A stretch of DNA of 64,000 nucleotides from Pseudomonadota bacterium (GTDB lineage: Bacteria > Pseudomonadota > Alphaproteobacteria > Rhizobiales > Xanthobacteraceae): contig JAEWHP010000049.1 of NCBI GenBank assembly GCA_023387735.1, forward strand, positions 310,001 to 374,000, written 5' to 3'. A program made the position numbers and the translations under genes. Below are positions 7,547 to 14,705 of this stretch, piece by piece. The notes below the pieces were generated by a model. That model did not search any database and had not been told where the DNA came from. It was given only the letters and a program-made list of their open reading frames with translations. Within the stretch, counting starts at the first letter, position 1. Each line of letters opens with the position of its first letter.

Positions 7547-8227
7547 ATGGACGGCAAGGTCGTTGTCGTGACGGGTGCGCTGGGCGCGCTCGGCGGCGTC
7601 GTCGTGGAAGAGGCACTGGCGCTCGGCGCGAGGATCGCAAGCGTCGATCACGCGCCGACCCAGGTCCCGGCCACGGCCGACCTTTTCGAGCTTGGTGGCG
7701 TCGACCTGACCGACCCGTCGCAGGCCCGGAAAGCGATCGCTGCCGCCGCATCGCATTTCGGCAAGATCGATGCGCTGATCAACATCGCCGGTGGATTTGC
7801 ATTCGAGACCGTGGCGGATGGCGATCCCAAAACCTTCCAGCGGATGTATGCGCTGAACGTCATGACCGCGCTCAACGCCTCGCGCGCCGCGATCCCCCAC
7901 CTCATGGCGTCCGACGCCGGACGGATCATCAACATCGGCGCCATGGGCGCGCTGCAGGCCGGTGCCGGCATGGGGGCCTACGCCGCCTCCAAGGCCGGCG
8001 TGCACCGCCTCACCGAAGCGCTCGCCGCCGAACTCAAGGGCAGGATCACGGTGAACGCCGTGCTGCCGTCGATCATCGACACCGCGGCCAACCGCGCCAG
8101 CATGCCGAAAGCCGATTTCAGCAAATGGGTGAAGCCGAAGGAGCTCGCCGACGTGATCCTGTTCCTCGCCAGCGACGCGGCCAGCGCCGTCACCGGAGCA
8201 CTGCTGCCGGTGAACGGGCGGGTTTAG
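7547..8227 (+). CDS. SDR-family oxidoreductase, quinoid-dihydropteridine-reductase-like active site
   Basis: A 226-residue short-chain dehydrogenase/reductase. It has the nucleotide motif TGALGALG at residues 9-16, NIAGG near 84, and YAASK near 146. The catalytic Ser expected 13 residues before the Tyr is Ala here (INIGAMGALQAGAGMGAY), as in dihydropteridine reductase, which also lacks the Ser. Cytosolic. The ATG has GGAGG nine bases upstream. The last four bases overlap the convergent GrlR-like copy 3. Substrate unknown. Confidence 0.88.
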   Translation: MDGKVVVVTGALGALGGVVVEEALALGARIASVDHAPTQVPATADLFELGGVDLTDPSQARKAIAAAASHFGKIDALINIAGGFAFETVADGDPKTFQRMYALNVMTALNASRAAIPHLMASDAGRIINIGAMGALQAGAGMGAYAASKAGVHRLTEALAAELKGRITVNAVLPSIIDTAANRASMPKADFSKWVKPKELADVILFLASDAASAVTGALLPVNGRV

Positions 8228-8937
8228 GCGTCGAGCCCGACCAGCTTCCGCATCTCGGCCTTGAAGCGGATGCTGCGTTTGCCGGCGAGTGCGGTGGCTT
8301 CCGCCTCTGCGCCGGCGTCATCGTAGGTGCCGGAAAAACCGATGCCGACTTCATGGCCGCCGAACAGCGGCCGTTCGCCCTTCGCCGGCGTGTGCTCGCG
8401 GTTGACGAGTTCGCCCTTCCATCTGCCGTTGGCGGCGGTGTAGGCGCCGATATAGTCGAAGAAGGCATCGCCGCCCCTGATGCGGCCGTCATGCAGCATC
8501 ATCACACCGCTGTTGCCGCCATCGACGCCGTCGAGCATGCGGATGTGGATCGAATAGAGGCCGTTGTCGATTCCGTCAGGGCCGACGGTACCGGGTGGCG
8601 GCGCATCGATGTCGTGGATGGCGGTCAGGATCACCGTGAAACGGACGCCCGGCAAACCCGCGCTGCCGCCTTCGAAGTGAACTTCCTCTCCCTGGTACGT
8701 CCCTGTGAAATTCATGGCGATGTCGTCGACGTCGAACATCGGAACGTATTGGGGACCGTAATAGTGGCGCGACATCCTGAATTCGGCAGCGATGACGCCG
8801 TCTGCTTCGGTGAAGGTGCCGATGAAGGAATAGCCGGTGTCTCCGCCGTACAGCCGCCCGCCTGGCGCGATGAACATCACACCGCAACCGGCGCCGCGCT
8901 GGGTCGTGAAACGGAACTTGTATAGTCCTTGCAGCAC
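8224..8937 (-). CDS. Two-domain GrlR-family protein, copy 3
   Basis: Third paralogue, about 237 residues from GTG 8937. The second unit is very close to copies 1 and 2: NGLYSIHIRMLDGVDGGNSG, GRIRGGDAFF, FGGHEVGIGFSGT, ALAGKRS. The first unit has moved away: GLYKFRF, GGRLYGGDTGYSFIGTF, MSRHYYGPQY. An ATG nine codons upstream (8964) is an alternative start; I prefer the GTG because it aligns with the starts of the other copies and has GGAG and AGG upstream. No signal peptide or membrane segment. Role unknown beyond family membership. Confidence 0.72.
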   Translation of the reverse strand: MLQGLYKFRFTTQRGAGCGVMFIAPGGRLYGGDTGYSFIGTFTEADGVIAAEFRMSRHYYGPQYVPMFDVDDIAMNFTGTYQGEEVHFEGGSAGLPGVRFTVILTAIHDIDAPPPGTVGPDGIDNGLYSIHIRMLDGVDGGNSGVMMLHDGRIRGGDAFFDYIGAYTAANGRWKGELVNREHTPAKGERPLFGGHEVGIGFSGTYDDAGAEAEATALAGKRSIRFKAEMRKLVGLDA

Positions 8938-9133
8938 GTCTTGCCTGCTCCGGGGTTCGGCCAATGCCGGTCGGCCCGCGAACGTCGAAACGCAGGTTCC
9001 CTCGCATTGCCGTTCTGGCCTTGTCCCCGGCGCATAGTTTAGCCGCTGAAGTCCAGCCCGATCAAACGCTTTGCCGGAATTCGGCTAGAGTCGCGCGGTT
9101 GAGTCGCGGCCGTATTGGCTGCCGGAGAAAACC

Positions 9134-9811
9134 TTGGAAACCGCGCTTTACCTGCCCGTCAAACGCTACCTCGAAAAGCTCGGCTTCACGGTCAAGGGCG
9201 AGGTCGGCGGCTGCGACCTGGTGGCGCTGAGCGGCGACGACCCGCCGGTCGTCGTGATCGGCGAACTAAAGCTTTCCTTCAACCTGGAACTGGTGCTGCA
9301 GGCGGTCGATCGTGCCGGCGCCGCCGACGAGGTCTGGCTTGCCGCAAAACTGTCCGCGCGCGGCAAGGGACGCGAGAGCGATGCGCGCTACCGCAATCTC
9401 TGCCGCCGCCTCGGCTTCGGCATGCTGGCCGTCACCAGCACCGGCGACGTCGAGGTGATCGTCAAGCCAGCCACGACGGCCCCTCGCCGCAATCCGAAAA
9501 AGCGCTCGCGGCTGGTCTCCGAACATCAGCGGCGCAAGGGCGATCCCGCGATGGGCGGCTCGACGCGCGCGCCGATCATGACGGCGTACCGCCAGCAGGC
9601 GCTGGCCTGCGCCTCGGCGCTTGAAAGCGGGCCGCGACGCGTGAAGGATTTGCGGGTCGACATTCCGGATGCCGGAAAAATCCTGCTGCATAACGTCTAT
9701 GGCTGGTTCGACCGCGCCGAGCGCGGCATCTACGTGCTGACCGACGCCGGGCACGCCGCGCTCAAGCGCTGGCCGCAGCAGCCGCAGGATCTAAACACCG
9801 TGGCGCCATAG
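9134..9811 (+). CDS. DUF2161 domain protein with PD-(D/E)xK nuclease-like core
   Basis: A 225-residue cytosolic protein. The first half reads as a restriction-endonuclease-like core: VKRYLEKLGF helix, GGCDLVAL (Asp of the motif near residue 28), then VVVIGELKLSF near 40 (the ExK pair), then a helix NLELVLQAVDR. The second half, from about residue 145, looks like a winged helix (ACASALESGPRRVKDLR ... YVLTDAGHAAL). This is the DUF2161 arrangement. Start is TTG at 9134 with GGAG seven bases before it. It may cut or bind nucleic acid; activity is not known. Confidence 0.8.
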   Translation: METALYLPVKRYLEKLGFTVKGEVGGCDLVALSGDDPPVVVIGELKLSFNLELVLQAVDRAGAADEVWLAAKLSARGKGRESDARYRNLCRRLGFGMLAVTSTGDVEVIVKPATTAPRRNPKKRSRLVSEHQRRKGDPAMGGSTRAPIMTAYRQQALACASALESGPRRVKDLRVDIPDAGKILLHNVYGWFDRAERGIYVLTDAGHAALKRWPQQPQDLNTVAP

Positions 9812-10001
9812 CGACGCCAACGACAGTCGGATCACATGATCGTGCGGGCCATCGCTCGCCAATCGGTCCGCCACGATCGAACTGTACGACGCTACCAGAC
9901 TTGAAGGATTCTGATGCATGGCAGCGTTGCCACACGCACTTCTGTGTTGCAATGCAGCATGAGGGCACCTAGGTATCTCCACAATCAGATACGAGGCCCC
10001 G

Positions 10002-10304
10002 ATGAGCGAAGACTGGAATACGAAATACGGCACAAGGCGCGTCAGGCGCGATCCGCCGACGCTGGAAGAAGCAATCTTCGCCGCGGTCGGAATCACCGAC
10101 GATCAGCAGCAGCAGGCGGAGATCGCCGCCGCGCTGATGGGCCTGCCGTATGAGGAAGTCCTCGCTGAGGTGAAGAAGACCGGCCGCGCGATGGCGCGAT
10201 CGGCGACCCGTATCATCGCGGGCGAGCAAGGTGCGCAGCGCGCCGTCGTGGTCGAGCGCCGCGTCGTCAGGCGCTTCGGCAACGACAAGCGCACCGGTAC
10301 CTGA
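10002..10304 (+). CDS. Hypothetical basic-tailed protein
   Basis: A 100-residue soluble protein: a charged start (MSEDWNTKYGTRRVRRDPP), a helical middle (TLEEAIFAAVGITDDQQQQAEIAAALMGL) and an Arg-rich tail (VVVERRVVRRFGNDKR). No family recognised. A weak AGG precedes the ATG. A clear terminator follows it, which supports a real, single-gene unit. Confidence 0.7.
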   Translation: MSEDWNTKYGTRRVRRDPPTLEEAIFAAVGITDDQQQQAEIAAALMGLPYEEVLAEVKKTGRAMARSATRIIAGEQGAQRAVVVERRVVRRFGNDKRTGT

Positions 10305-10333
10305 AGAGCCATTCCGAACAGTCTGAGGTTATT

Positions 10334-10370
10334 GCAATTCGCAAGGAGTAATCCCTGCGAATTGCTTTCT
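10334..10370 (+). terminator. Rho-independent terminator
   Basis: Perfect 10-bp arms GCAATTCGCA (10334-10343) and TGCGAATTGC (10356-10365), a 12-base loop, then TTTCTT. It ends the gene at 10002-10304 and also faces the end of the convergent acetyltransferase gene. Confidence 0.75.
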
Positions 10371-10387
10371 TGCGCGTAAGCGCCTGC

Positions 10388-11020
10388 TTACGAGGCGCCC
10401 CATTCGGGCCCGGCGGCCCCGGCCATGCGAAGCAGCATGCGCCAATAGGCGCGGTTGAAAGCCACGACCGTGCGCATCCCGCTCACCGTGCTCTCGGTCC
10501 AGGACCTCGCGACCTCGGCCTGATCGTACTTTGTCAGATCGATGGTGCCGGTGGATTCGCCGTGGCGGAAAACAAGTTGCGCGCCAAACTTGGCGGCGAG
10601 CGCCCGCATCGCGTCGTTCTGCGCGCCGGTGGTGATCCGCAGGCTCTTGTAGCCCTTGGCGCGCGCTTCCGAGATCAGCTTGCGGAACAGGATGCTGCCC
10701 ACGCCCCGCCGGCGCACCGACGATTCGACGCTGAAGGCGATCTCGGGGAGCGAATCCGGCGATTGATCCGGCGGATGCAGTTCGGCCGCGCCGCGGACCA
10801 CGCCGTTCTCGAAGAACGCGATGACGATCGTGCCGTCATTGGCACACTTCTCGGCGTAGCGCTCGATGAAGCTGTCGTCCATGAAGCCGTGGAAGCGATC
10901 ATGGCGGCTGGTGCGGTCGAGCCGCAGCAGGTGATCGCGCAACAGCGGCAATTCTTCCTGCTGGCTGAGCGTACGCACGCTGCTGTCGGCAAGCGCGGCC
11001 GCGATAAGTGAAAGATACAT
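10388..11020 (-). CDS. GNAT-family N-acetyltransferase
   Basis: A 210-residue cytosolic protein. Residues ~60-150 hold the GNAT core: VIAFFENGVVRGAAEL (beta strands), EIAFSVESSVRRRGVGSIL with the acetyl-CoA binding RRRGVGS loop, and a helix LFRKLISEARAKGYKSLRI. The N-terminal stretch LLRDHLLRLDRTSRHDRFHG is shared with a group of rhizobial GNAT proteins. The ATG has GAGGAG upstream. The acceptor substrate is unknown. Confidence 0.88.
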   Translation of the reverse strand: MYLSLIAAALADSSVRTLSQQEELPLLRDHLLRLDRTSRHDRFHGFMDDSFIERYAEKCANDGTIVIAFFENGVVRGAAELHPPDQSPDSLPEIAFSVESSVRRRGVGSILFRKLISEARAKGYKSLRITTGAQNDAMRALAAKFGAQLVFRHGESTGTIDLTKYDQAEVARSWTESTVSGMRTVVAFNRAYWRMLLRMAGAAGPEWGAS

Positions 11021-11168
11021 ATCCTGTCTCCTCTGAGAGAAGCCCTTCGAGGAGGCGTCGAATCCCTAGACCACCTATATTGTGCGCCGCAGCATAAATT
11101 GCAAGCCCCTGAAATGCCTCACATAAAGTTCATCCACCATTTACCAAATGTTAGGAACCATCGCGGGA

Positions 11169-11567
11169 TCAGAGCACCATCTGGGTTTGCGTGACGATGG
11201 CGACCAGCTTGCCGTCCTCGGTCTCCAGCCGAGTCTGCCATACCTGGGTACGGCGTCCCCGATGCACCGGGGTGGCTGTCGCAGTCACCGTTGACCCCTC
11301 CTTGGCGCCGCCGATGAAGTTGGTCTTGCTCTCGATCGTGGTGGTGCCCTTGGCATCCGGCGGCAGGTTGATGACGGTCGCCGCGGCGCCGACCGAATCC
11401 GCAAACGCCATGACGGCGCCGCCGTGGATCGTATTCCGCAGCGTGCAGAGATCGGGACGCACCAGCATTTTCGCGACCACGCGGTCCGCGCCGGCTTCGG
11501 TGAAGGTCACGCCCTTCAATTCCGCGAACGGCATCTTCATTGACTGGATTTTTTCGAGCGGCGTCAT
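11169..11567 (-). CDS. PaaI-type hotdog thioesterase
   Basis: A 132-residue hotdog-fold protein. TIHGGAVMAFADSVGAAAT near residue 47 is the PaaI-family signature with the HGG turn and catalytic Asp on the helix. It hydrolyses acyl-CoA thioesters, probably of aromatic or short acids. No neighbour points to a pathway. Confidence 0.88.
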   Translation of the reverse strand: MTPLEKIQSMKMPFAELKGVTFTEAGADRVVAKMLVRPDLCTLRNTIHGGAVMAFADSVGAAATVINLPPDAKGTTTIESKTNFIGGAKEGSTVTATATPVHRGRRTQVWQTRLETEDGKLVAIVTQTQMVL

Positions 11568-11691
11568 GGATCCTCCGGCCTTTGTTCTTGTGTTGTCGCG
11601 AACAGAATGGATGGCCGCGGTAAATCAGGCAATGACCTCGGAGGTAATGGCTTCCGTGACATGAAGCGGCGAATTCGGCATATCACCCGTC

Positions 11692-12483
11692 ATGCGCCAG
11701 TTCCCGCCCCGCCGGATCGTCTGTCTGACCGAAGAAACCGTCGAGACGCTGTATCTGCTCGGCGAGCAGGATCGCATCGTCGGCGTCTCCGGCTATGCGG
11801 TGCGGCCGCCGCAGGTCCGCCGCGAGAAGCCGCGGGTCTCGGCTTTCATCTCGGCCGACATTCCAAAGATCCTCGCGCTCGAGCCCGATCTGGTGCTCGC
11901 CTTCTCCGACCTGCAGGCCGGAATCGTCGCCGACCTCGTGCGTGCCGGTGTAGCGATCCACGTCTTCAATCAACGCGACATCGCCGGCATCCTGGCGATG
12001 ATCCGCACGCTCGGCGCCATCGTTGGCGCGGCAGAGCGCGCCGATCAACTCGCCGCCGGCTTTGAAGCGCGCTTGGCTCGCATCGCTTCGACGCAGCGCC
12101 CGCAACCGAAACCAAAAGTCTATTTCGAGGAATGGGACGATCCGCTGATCTCAGGCATCGGCTGGGTGTCCGAACTGATCGAGATCGCCGGCGGCGAGGA
12201 TGCCTTGCCAAAACTGCGCCTGCAGCAAGCCGCGAAGGACCGGATCATTTCGCCCGATGCCGTGCGCGAGGCCGCGCCCGATGTGATCCTGGCCTCCTGG
12301 TGCGGCAAGAAAGTCGTGCACGACCGGATTCGAAAGCGCCCGGGATGGAACGACATTCCCGCGGTCACCAACAACCGCATCGTCGAGATCAAGTCGCCGC
12401 TGATATTGCAGCCGGGACCTGCGGCGCTGACGGATGGGCTGGATGCGATCGTGAAGGCGTTGTGGCCTGCGCCGAATCTGTAG
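11692..12483 (+). CDS. BtuF-like cobalamin/metal-chelate binding protein without signal peptide
   Basis: A 263-residue class III substrate-binding fold: RIVCLTEETVETLYLLGEQD (strand plus first helix), ILALEPDLVLAFSDLQAGI near residue 61, then a long helix and a C-terminal lobe with WVSELIEIAGGEDALPK near 154 and APDVILASWCG near 200. It resembles vitamin B12 or siderophore binding proteins. It starts right at the first strand and has no signal peptide or lipobox, so the mature protein is likely cytosolic. No transporter gene is adjacent. Role unknown. Confidence 0.8.
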   Translation: MRQFPPRRIVCLTEETVETLYLLGEQDRIVGVSGYAVRPPQVRREKPRVSAFISADIPKILALEPDLVLAFSDLQAGIVADLVRAGVAIHVFNQRDIAGILAMIRTLGAIVGAAERADQLAAGFEARLARIASTQRPQPKPKVYFEEWDDPLISGIGWVSELIEIAGGEDALPKLRLQQAAKDRIISPDAVREAAPDVILASWCGKKVVHDRIRKRPGWNDIPAVTNNRIVEIKSPLILQPGPAALTDGLDAIVKALWPAPNL

Positions 12484-12562
12484 GGTGGGCAAAGCGAAGC
12501 GTGCCCACCTTTCTAGCTCCGGTGCACGCGATGCTGGGCAAGCTTCGCTCTGCCCACCCTAC
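12480..12562. repeat. Palindromic repeat element (GTAGGGTGGG type)
   Basis: Arms 12480-12500 and 12542-12562 are inverted repeats, 20 of 21 bases matching. It begins GTAGGGTGGGCAAAGCGAAG and fits the interspersed palindromes common in Bradyrhizobium. It lies between two convergent genes and overlaps the BtuF-like stop codon, so it supplies that TAG. Confidence 0.85.
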
Positions 12563-12571
12563 AGTTCTCAA

Positions 12572-13849
12572 TCAAACCTTCTCCACGCCGCACCATTCCG
12601 CGATGAACAGCGCGGTCGCTTTCGTCGACTTCCGCAGCGATTCCAGGTCGACATACTCGTTGAAGCCGTGCATCGCAGCCCCGCTGGCGCCGAAGCACAG
12701 GCTCGGGATGTTGTAGTTCAGCCCATAGAAGCGCGTATCTGTCAGCGCCGTGAAGACGAGATCAGGTACCGCGCCGCCATAGACCGCGTTGAACGCCTTG
12801 CCGAAGGCGGCTTCCGGCGCCGCGGAATCCGTCAGTTCATAGCCTTCTGACAGGAAGCCCGACCATTCCACCTGCGGCGGATTGTTGGAGAGGAAACGAT
12901 GATCGCGCGCCGCGGCTGAAACGCACGCCAGGATTTCCTTCTGGCACTCGGCAATGGACCAGCCCGGCAGCACCGCGATACGGCAGTCGACGTCGCACCA
13001 GGCCGGCACGCTGGAAGCCCAGTCGCCGCCCTTGATGATCCCGGGATTGAAGTTGATCGGATGGTTGAGGGTTTTGAAGTGGTGATCCTTCCTGGCGCGC
13101 TCGTTCCAGTCGGCCTCCAGCTTCTGCAGCGCATGGACAAGATGATACGCCGCCATGATGGCATTGGCACCCGAGCCCGCCTCGAACACATGCACGGGGA
13201 AGCCGCGCACGCGTAGCCGAAACCAGATCACGCCGACCTGCGAGCGCACCATCTTGCCGCCGGTCGGTTCGGGGATGAAGCAGGCATCCGCGCGGTAGCC
13301 GCGCTGCAAAGTCGAGAGCGCGCCGACGCCGGTCGACTCCTCCTCGATCACACTCTGGAAATGAATCCGCGCCGTCGGCCTGAAGCCCGCGGCCTTGATC
13401 GCATCCAGCGCATAGAGTGCGCCGATGGTACCCGACTTCATGTCGCAGGCGCCGCGGCCATACATCTTGCCGTCCCTGATGACAGGCGAAAATGGCGGCG
13501 TCTCCCACATGTCGAGCGGTCCCACCGGCACCACGTCGCAGTGGCCCTGCAGGATCAGCGATTTGCCGGCATTATTCACCGGCCGGTAGGTGCCGACCAC
13601 CGTCCGCGCCTTGGAGAAATCATGCTCGATCGGGCCGAAGCCGCGCAGGTCCTTCAAATCGTCGACATTGATATGCCAGTCATCGACCTCGTAGCCGCGC
13701 TGCCGCAAGAGATCGCCGATCATGTCCTGGCATGGCCCCTCGGCGCCGCGGGTCGAGGGGATCGCAACGAATTCCTTCGTCGTCGCCAGTTGCGCGTCAA
13801 AGCCGGCATCGACGGCGTCGAGGATCTTTTGCTGCGTATCGGCATTCAT
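12572..13849 (-). CDS. M20-family deacetylase/dipeptidase (ArgE/DapE-like)
   Basis: A 425-residue zinc amidohydrolase. Metal ligands are visible: LQGHCDVVPVG (His and Asp) near residue 98, YGRGACDMKSG near 125, the catalytic EEES pair near 160, FIPEPTGG near 185 and AMHGFNEYVD near the C-terminus. It likely removes an acyl group from an N-acylated amino acid, or cleaves a dipeptide. ATG 13849 has GGAG about nine bases upstream; a longer frame upstream is the shadow of the neighbouring gene. The PNPOx-like gene precedes it on the same strand, 61 bases away, so they may be co-transcribed. Confidence 0.88.
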   Translation of the reverse strand: MNADTQQKILDAVDAGFDAQLATTKEFVAIPSTRGAEGPCQDMIGDLLRQRGYEVDDWHINVDDLKDLRGFGPIEHDFSKARTVVGTYRPVNNAGKSLILQGHCDVVPVGPLDMWETPPFSPVIRDGKMYGRGACDMKSGTIGALYALDAIKAAGFRPTARIHFQSVIEEESTGVGALSTLQRGYRADACFIPEPTGGKMVRSQVGVIWFRLRVRGFPVHVFEAGSGANAIMAAYHLVHALQKLEADWNERARKDHHFKTLNHPINFNPGIIKGGDWASSVPAWCDVDCRIAVLPGWSIAECQKEILACVSAAARDHRFLSNNPPQVEWSGFLSEGYELTDSAAPEAAFGKAFNAVYGGAVPDLVFTALTDTRFYGLNYNIPSLCFGASGAAMHGFNEYVDLESLRKSTKATALFIAEWCGVEKV

Positions 13850-13872
13850 GTAGCGGCGGCTCCAGTCGGGAG

Positions 13873-13906
13873 TTGCAGGGGGTTGGGCGTAACCCCACCC
13901 TACCCC
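13873..13906. repeat. Possible degenerate palindromic repeat
   Basis: On the minus strand the gap between the PNPOx-like and M20 genes reads GTAGGGTGGGGTTACGCC followed by CAACCCC, with a GGGGTT/AACCCC hairpin. The start resembles the GTAGGRTGGG palindromes at 12480 and 42072, but the element is incomplete. Confidence 0.4.
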
Positions 13907-13910
13907 GAAC

Positions 13911-14630
13911 TCAGCCGCGGGCGTAATGCGCAAAATGCGCATCGCGCAATGCATCGCCGAACAGCCGCCCTTCCGAATAGCCGCCCAGCGACGCCGGCCG
14001 CTCGACGCCATCGAGCAACCGCGGACAAGGCTCCGGCCGGCCCAGCACGGTGCGGACCGGAATGCGTTCGGCATAGATCGGCAATGCGTAATCCTCATCG
14101 TCGTCGGCGACGCCTTTGGTGCGCACCTTCGCCGAGGCCTGCTCGATCTCCATGGCAATGACCGCCGTCGCCTTGATCTCCTGCGTCGTGCTTTGCCGCA
14201 GGCTCGCGGTGCGGTCGGGGAAGAACCGGTCGACCATGGCAACGAGCGCGCATTCCTTTTCGGCCGGATCGGTGACGAGGTGGGCGGTGCCGAATGCCAT
14301 CACCGCGCGGTAATCCGCCGAATGGTTGAAGCCGCAGCGCGCCAGCACCAGGCTGTCGATCTGCGCGACCGTGAGACAGACCCTCTGGCCGGCGGACTGG
14401 TTCCGCAGCATGCGGCTGGCGCTGGAGCCGTGCCAGTACAGCTTGCTGCCTTCGCGCCAGAAGAATGTCGGCGTGCAATAGGGTTGGCCGTCGATCACGT
14501 ACGAGACGTGGCACAGCATCGAGGCGTCGAGCAGACCGTGGATCGTGGCGTGGTCGTAGCGGCCGCGTTCGTGCAGGCGCTTCACCTGGTTGCGTGGCGA
14601 CACGGGATACGTGGTCTCGGCTTCGGTCAC
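13911..14630 (-). CDS. Pyridoxamine 5'-phosphate oxidase family flavin-binding protein
   Basis: A 239-residue protein with the split-barrel flavin-binding fold: HATIHGLLDASMLCHVSYV near residue 26, YCTPTFFWREGSKLYWHGSS near 50 and a central FNHSADYRAVMAFGTA near 100. It belongs to the Pyridox_ox_2 type, not the true PdxH. Start is GTG at 14630 with GGAG six bases upstream. It is divergent from a MocR regulator, a typical pairing, and is followed by the M20 gene. It may bind FMN or heme and act on a pyridoxal-like or other small molecule; substrate unknown. Confidence 0.85.
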   Translation of the reverse strand: MTEAETTYPVSPRNQVKRLHERGRYDHATIHGLLDASMLCHVSYVIDGQPYCTPTFFWREGSKLYWHGSSASRMLRNQSAGQRVCLTVAQIDSLVLARCGFNHSADYRAVMAFGTAHLVTDPAEKECALVAMVDRFFPDRTASLRQSTTQEIKATAVIAMEIEQASAKVRTKGVADDDEDYALPIYAERIPVRTVLGRPEPCPRLLDGVERPASLGGYSEGRLFGDALRDAHFAHYARG

Positions 14631-14705
14631 GGCGGCTCCGTCGGGATTTGTTGATCGGTGGATACAGTTGTACCGGCGGATTTGGTCTGCGATAGTGCCA
14701 ATTCC
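14631..14705. promoter_or_regulatory. Divergent promoter region between PNPOx-like gene and MocR regulator
   Basis: Only 75 bases separate the two starts, so both promoters and the operator must lie here. Two near-identical octamers, CGGTGGAT (14656-14663) and CGGCGGAT (14674-14681), are in direct orientation 18 bases apart. MocR regulators often bind direct repeats, so these are candidate operator halves. Unproven. Confidence 0.45.

Noticed and set aside
12572..14242. 556-codon frame making the M20 protein 130 residues longer
   Set aside because: The extension is Arg/Ser-rich shadow of the PNPOx-like gene; ATG 13849 has a ribosome site and fits the family length.
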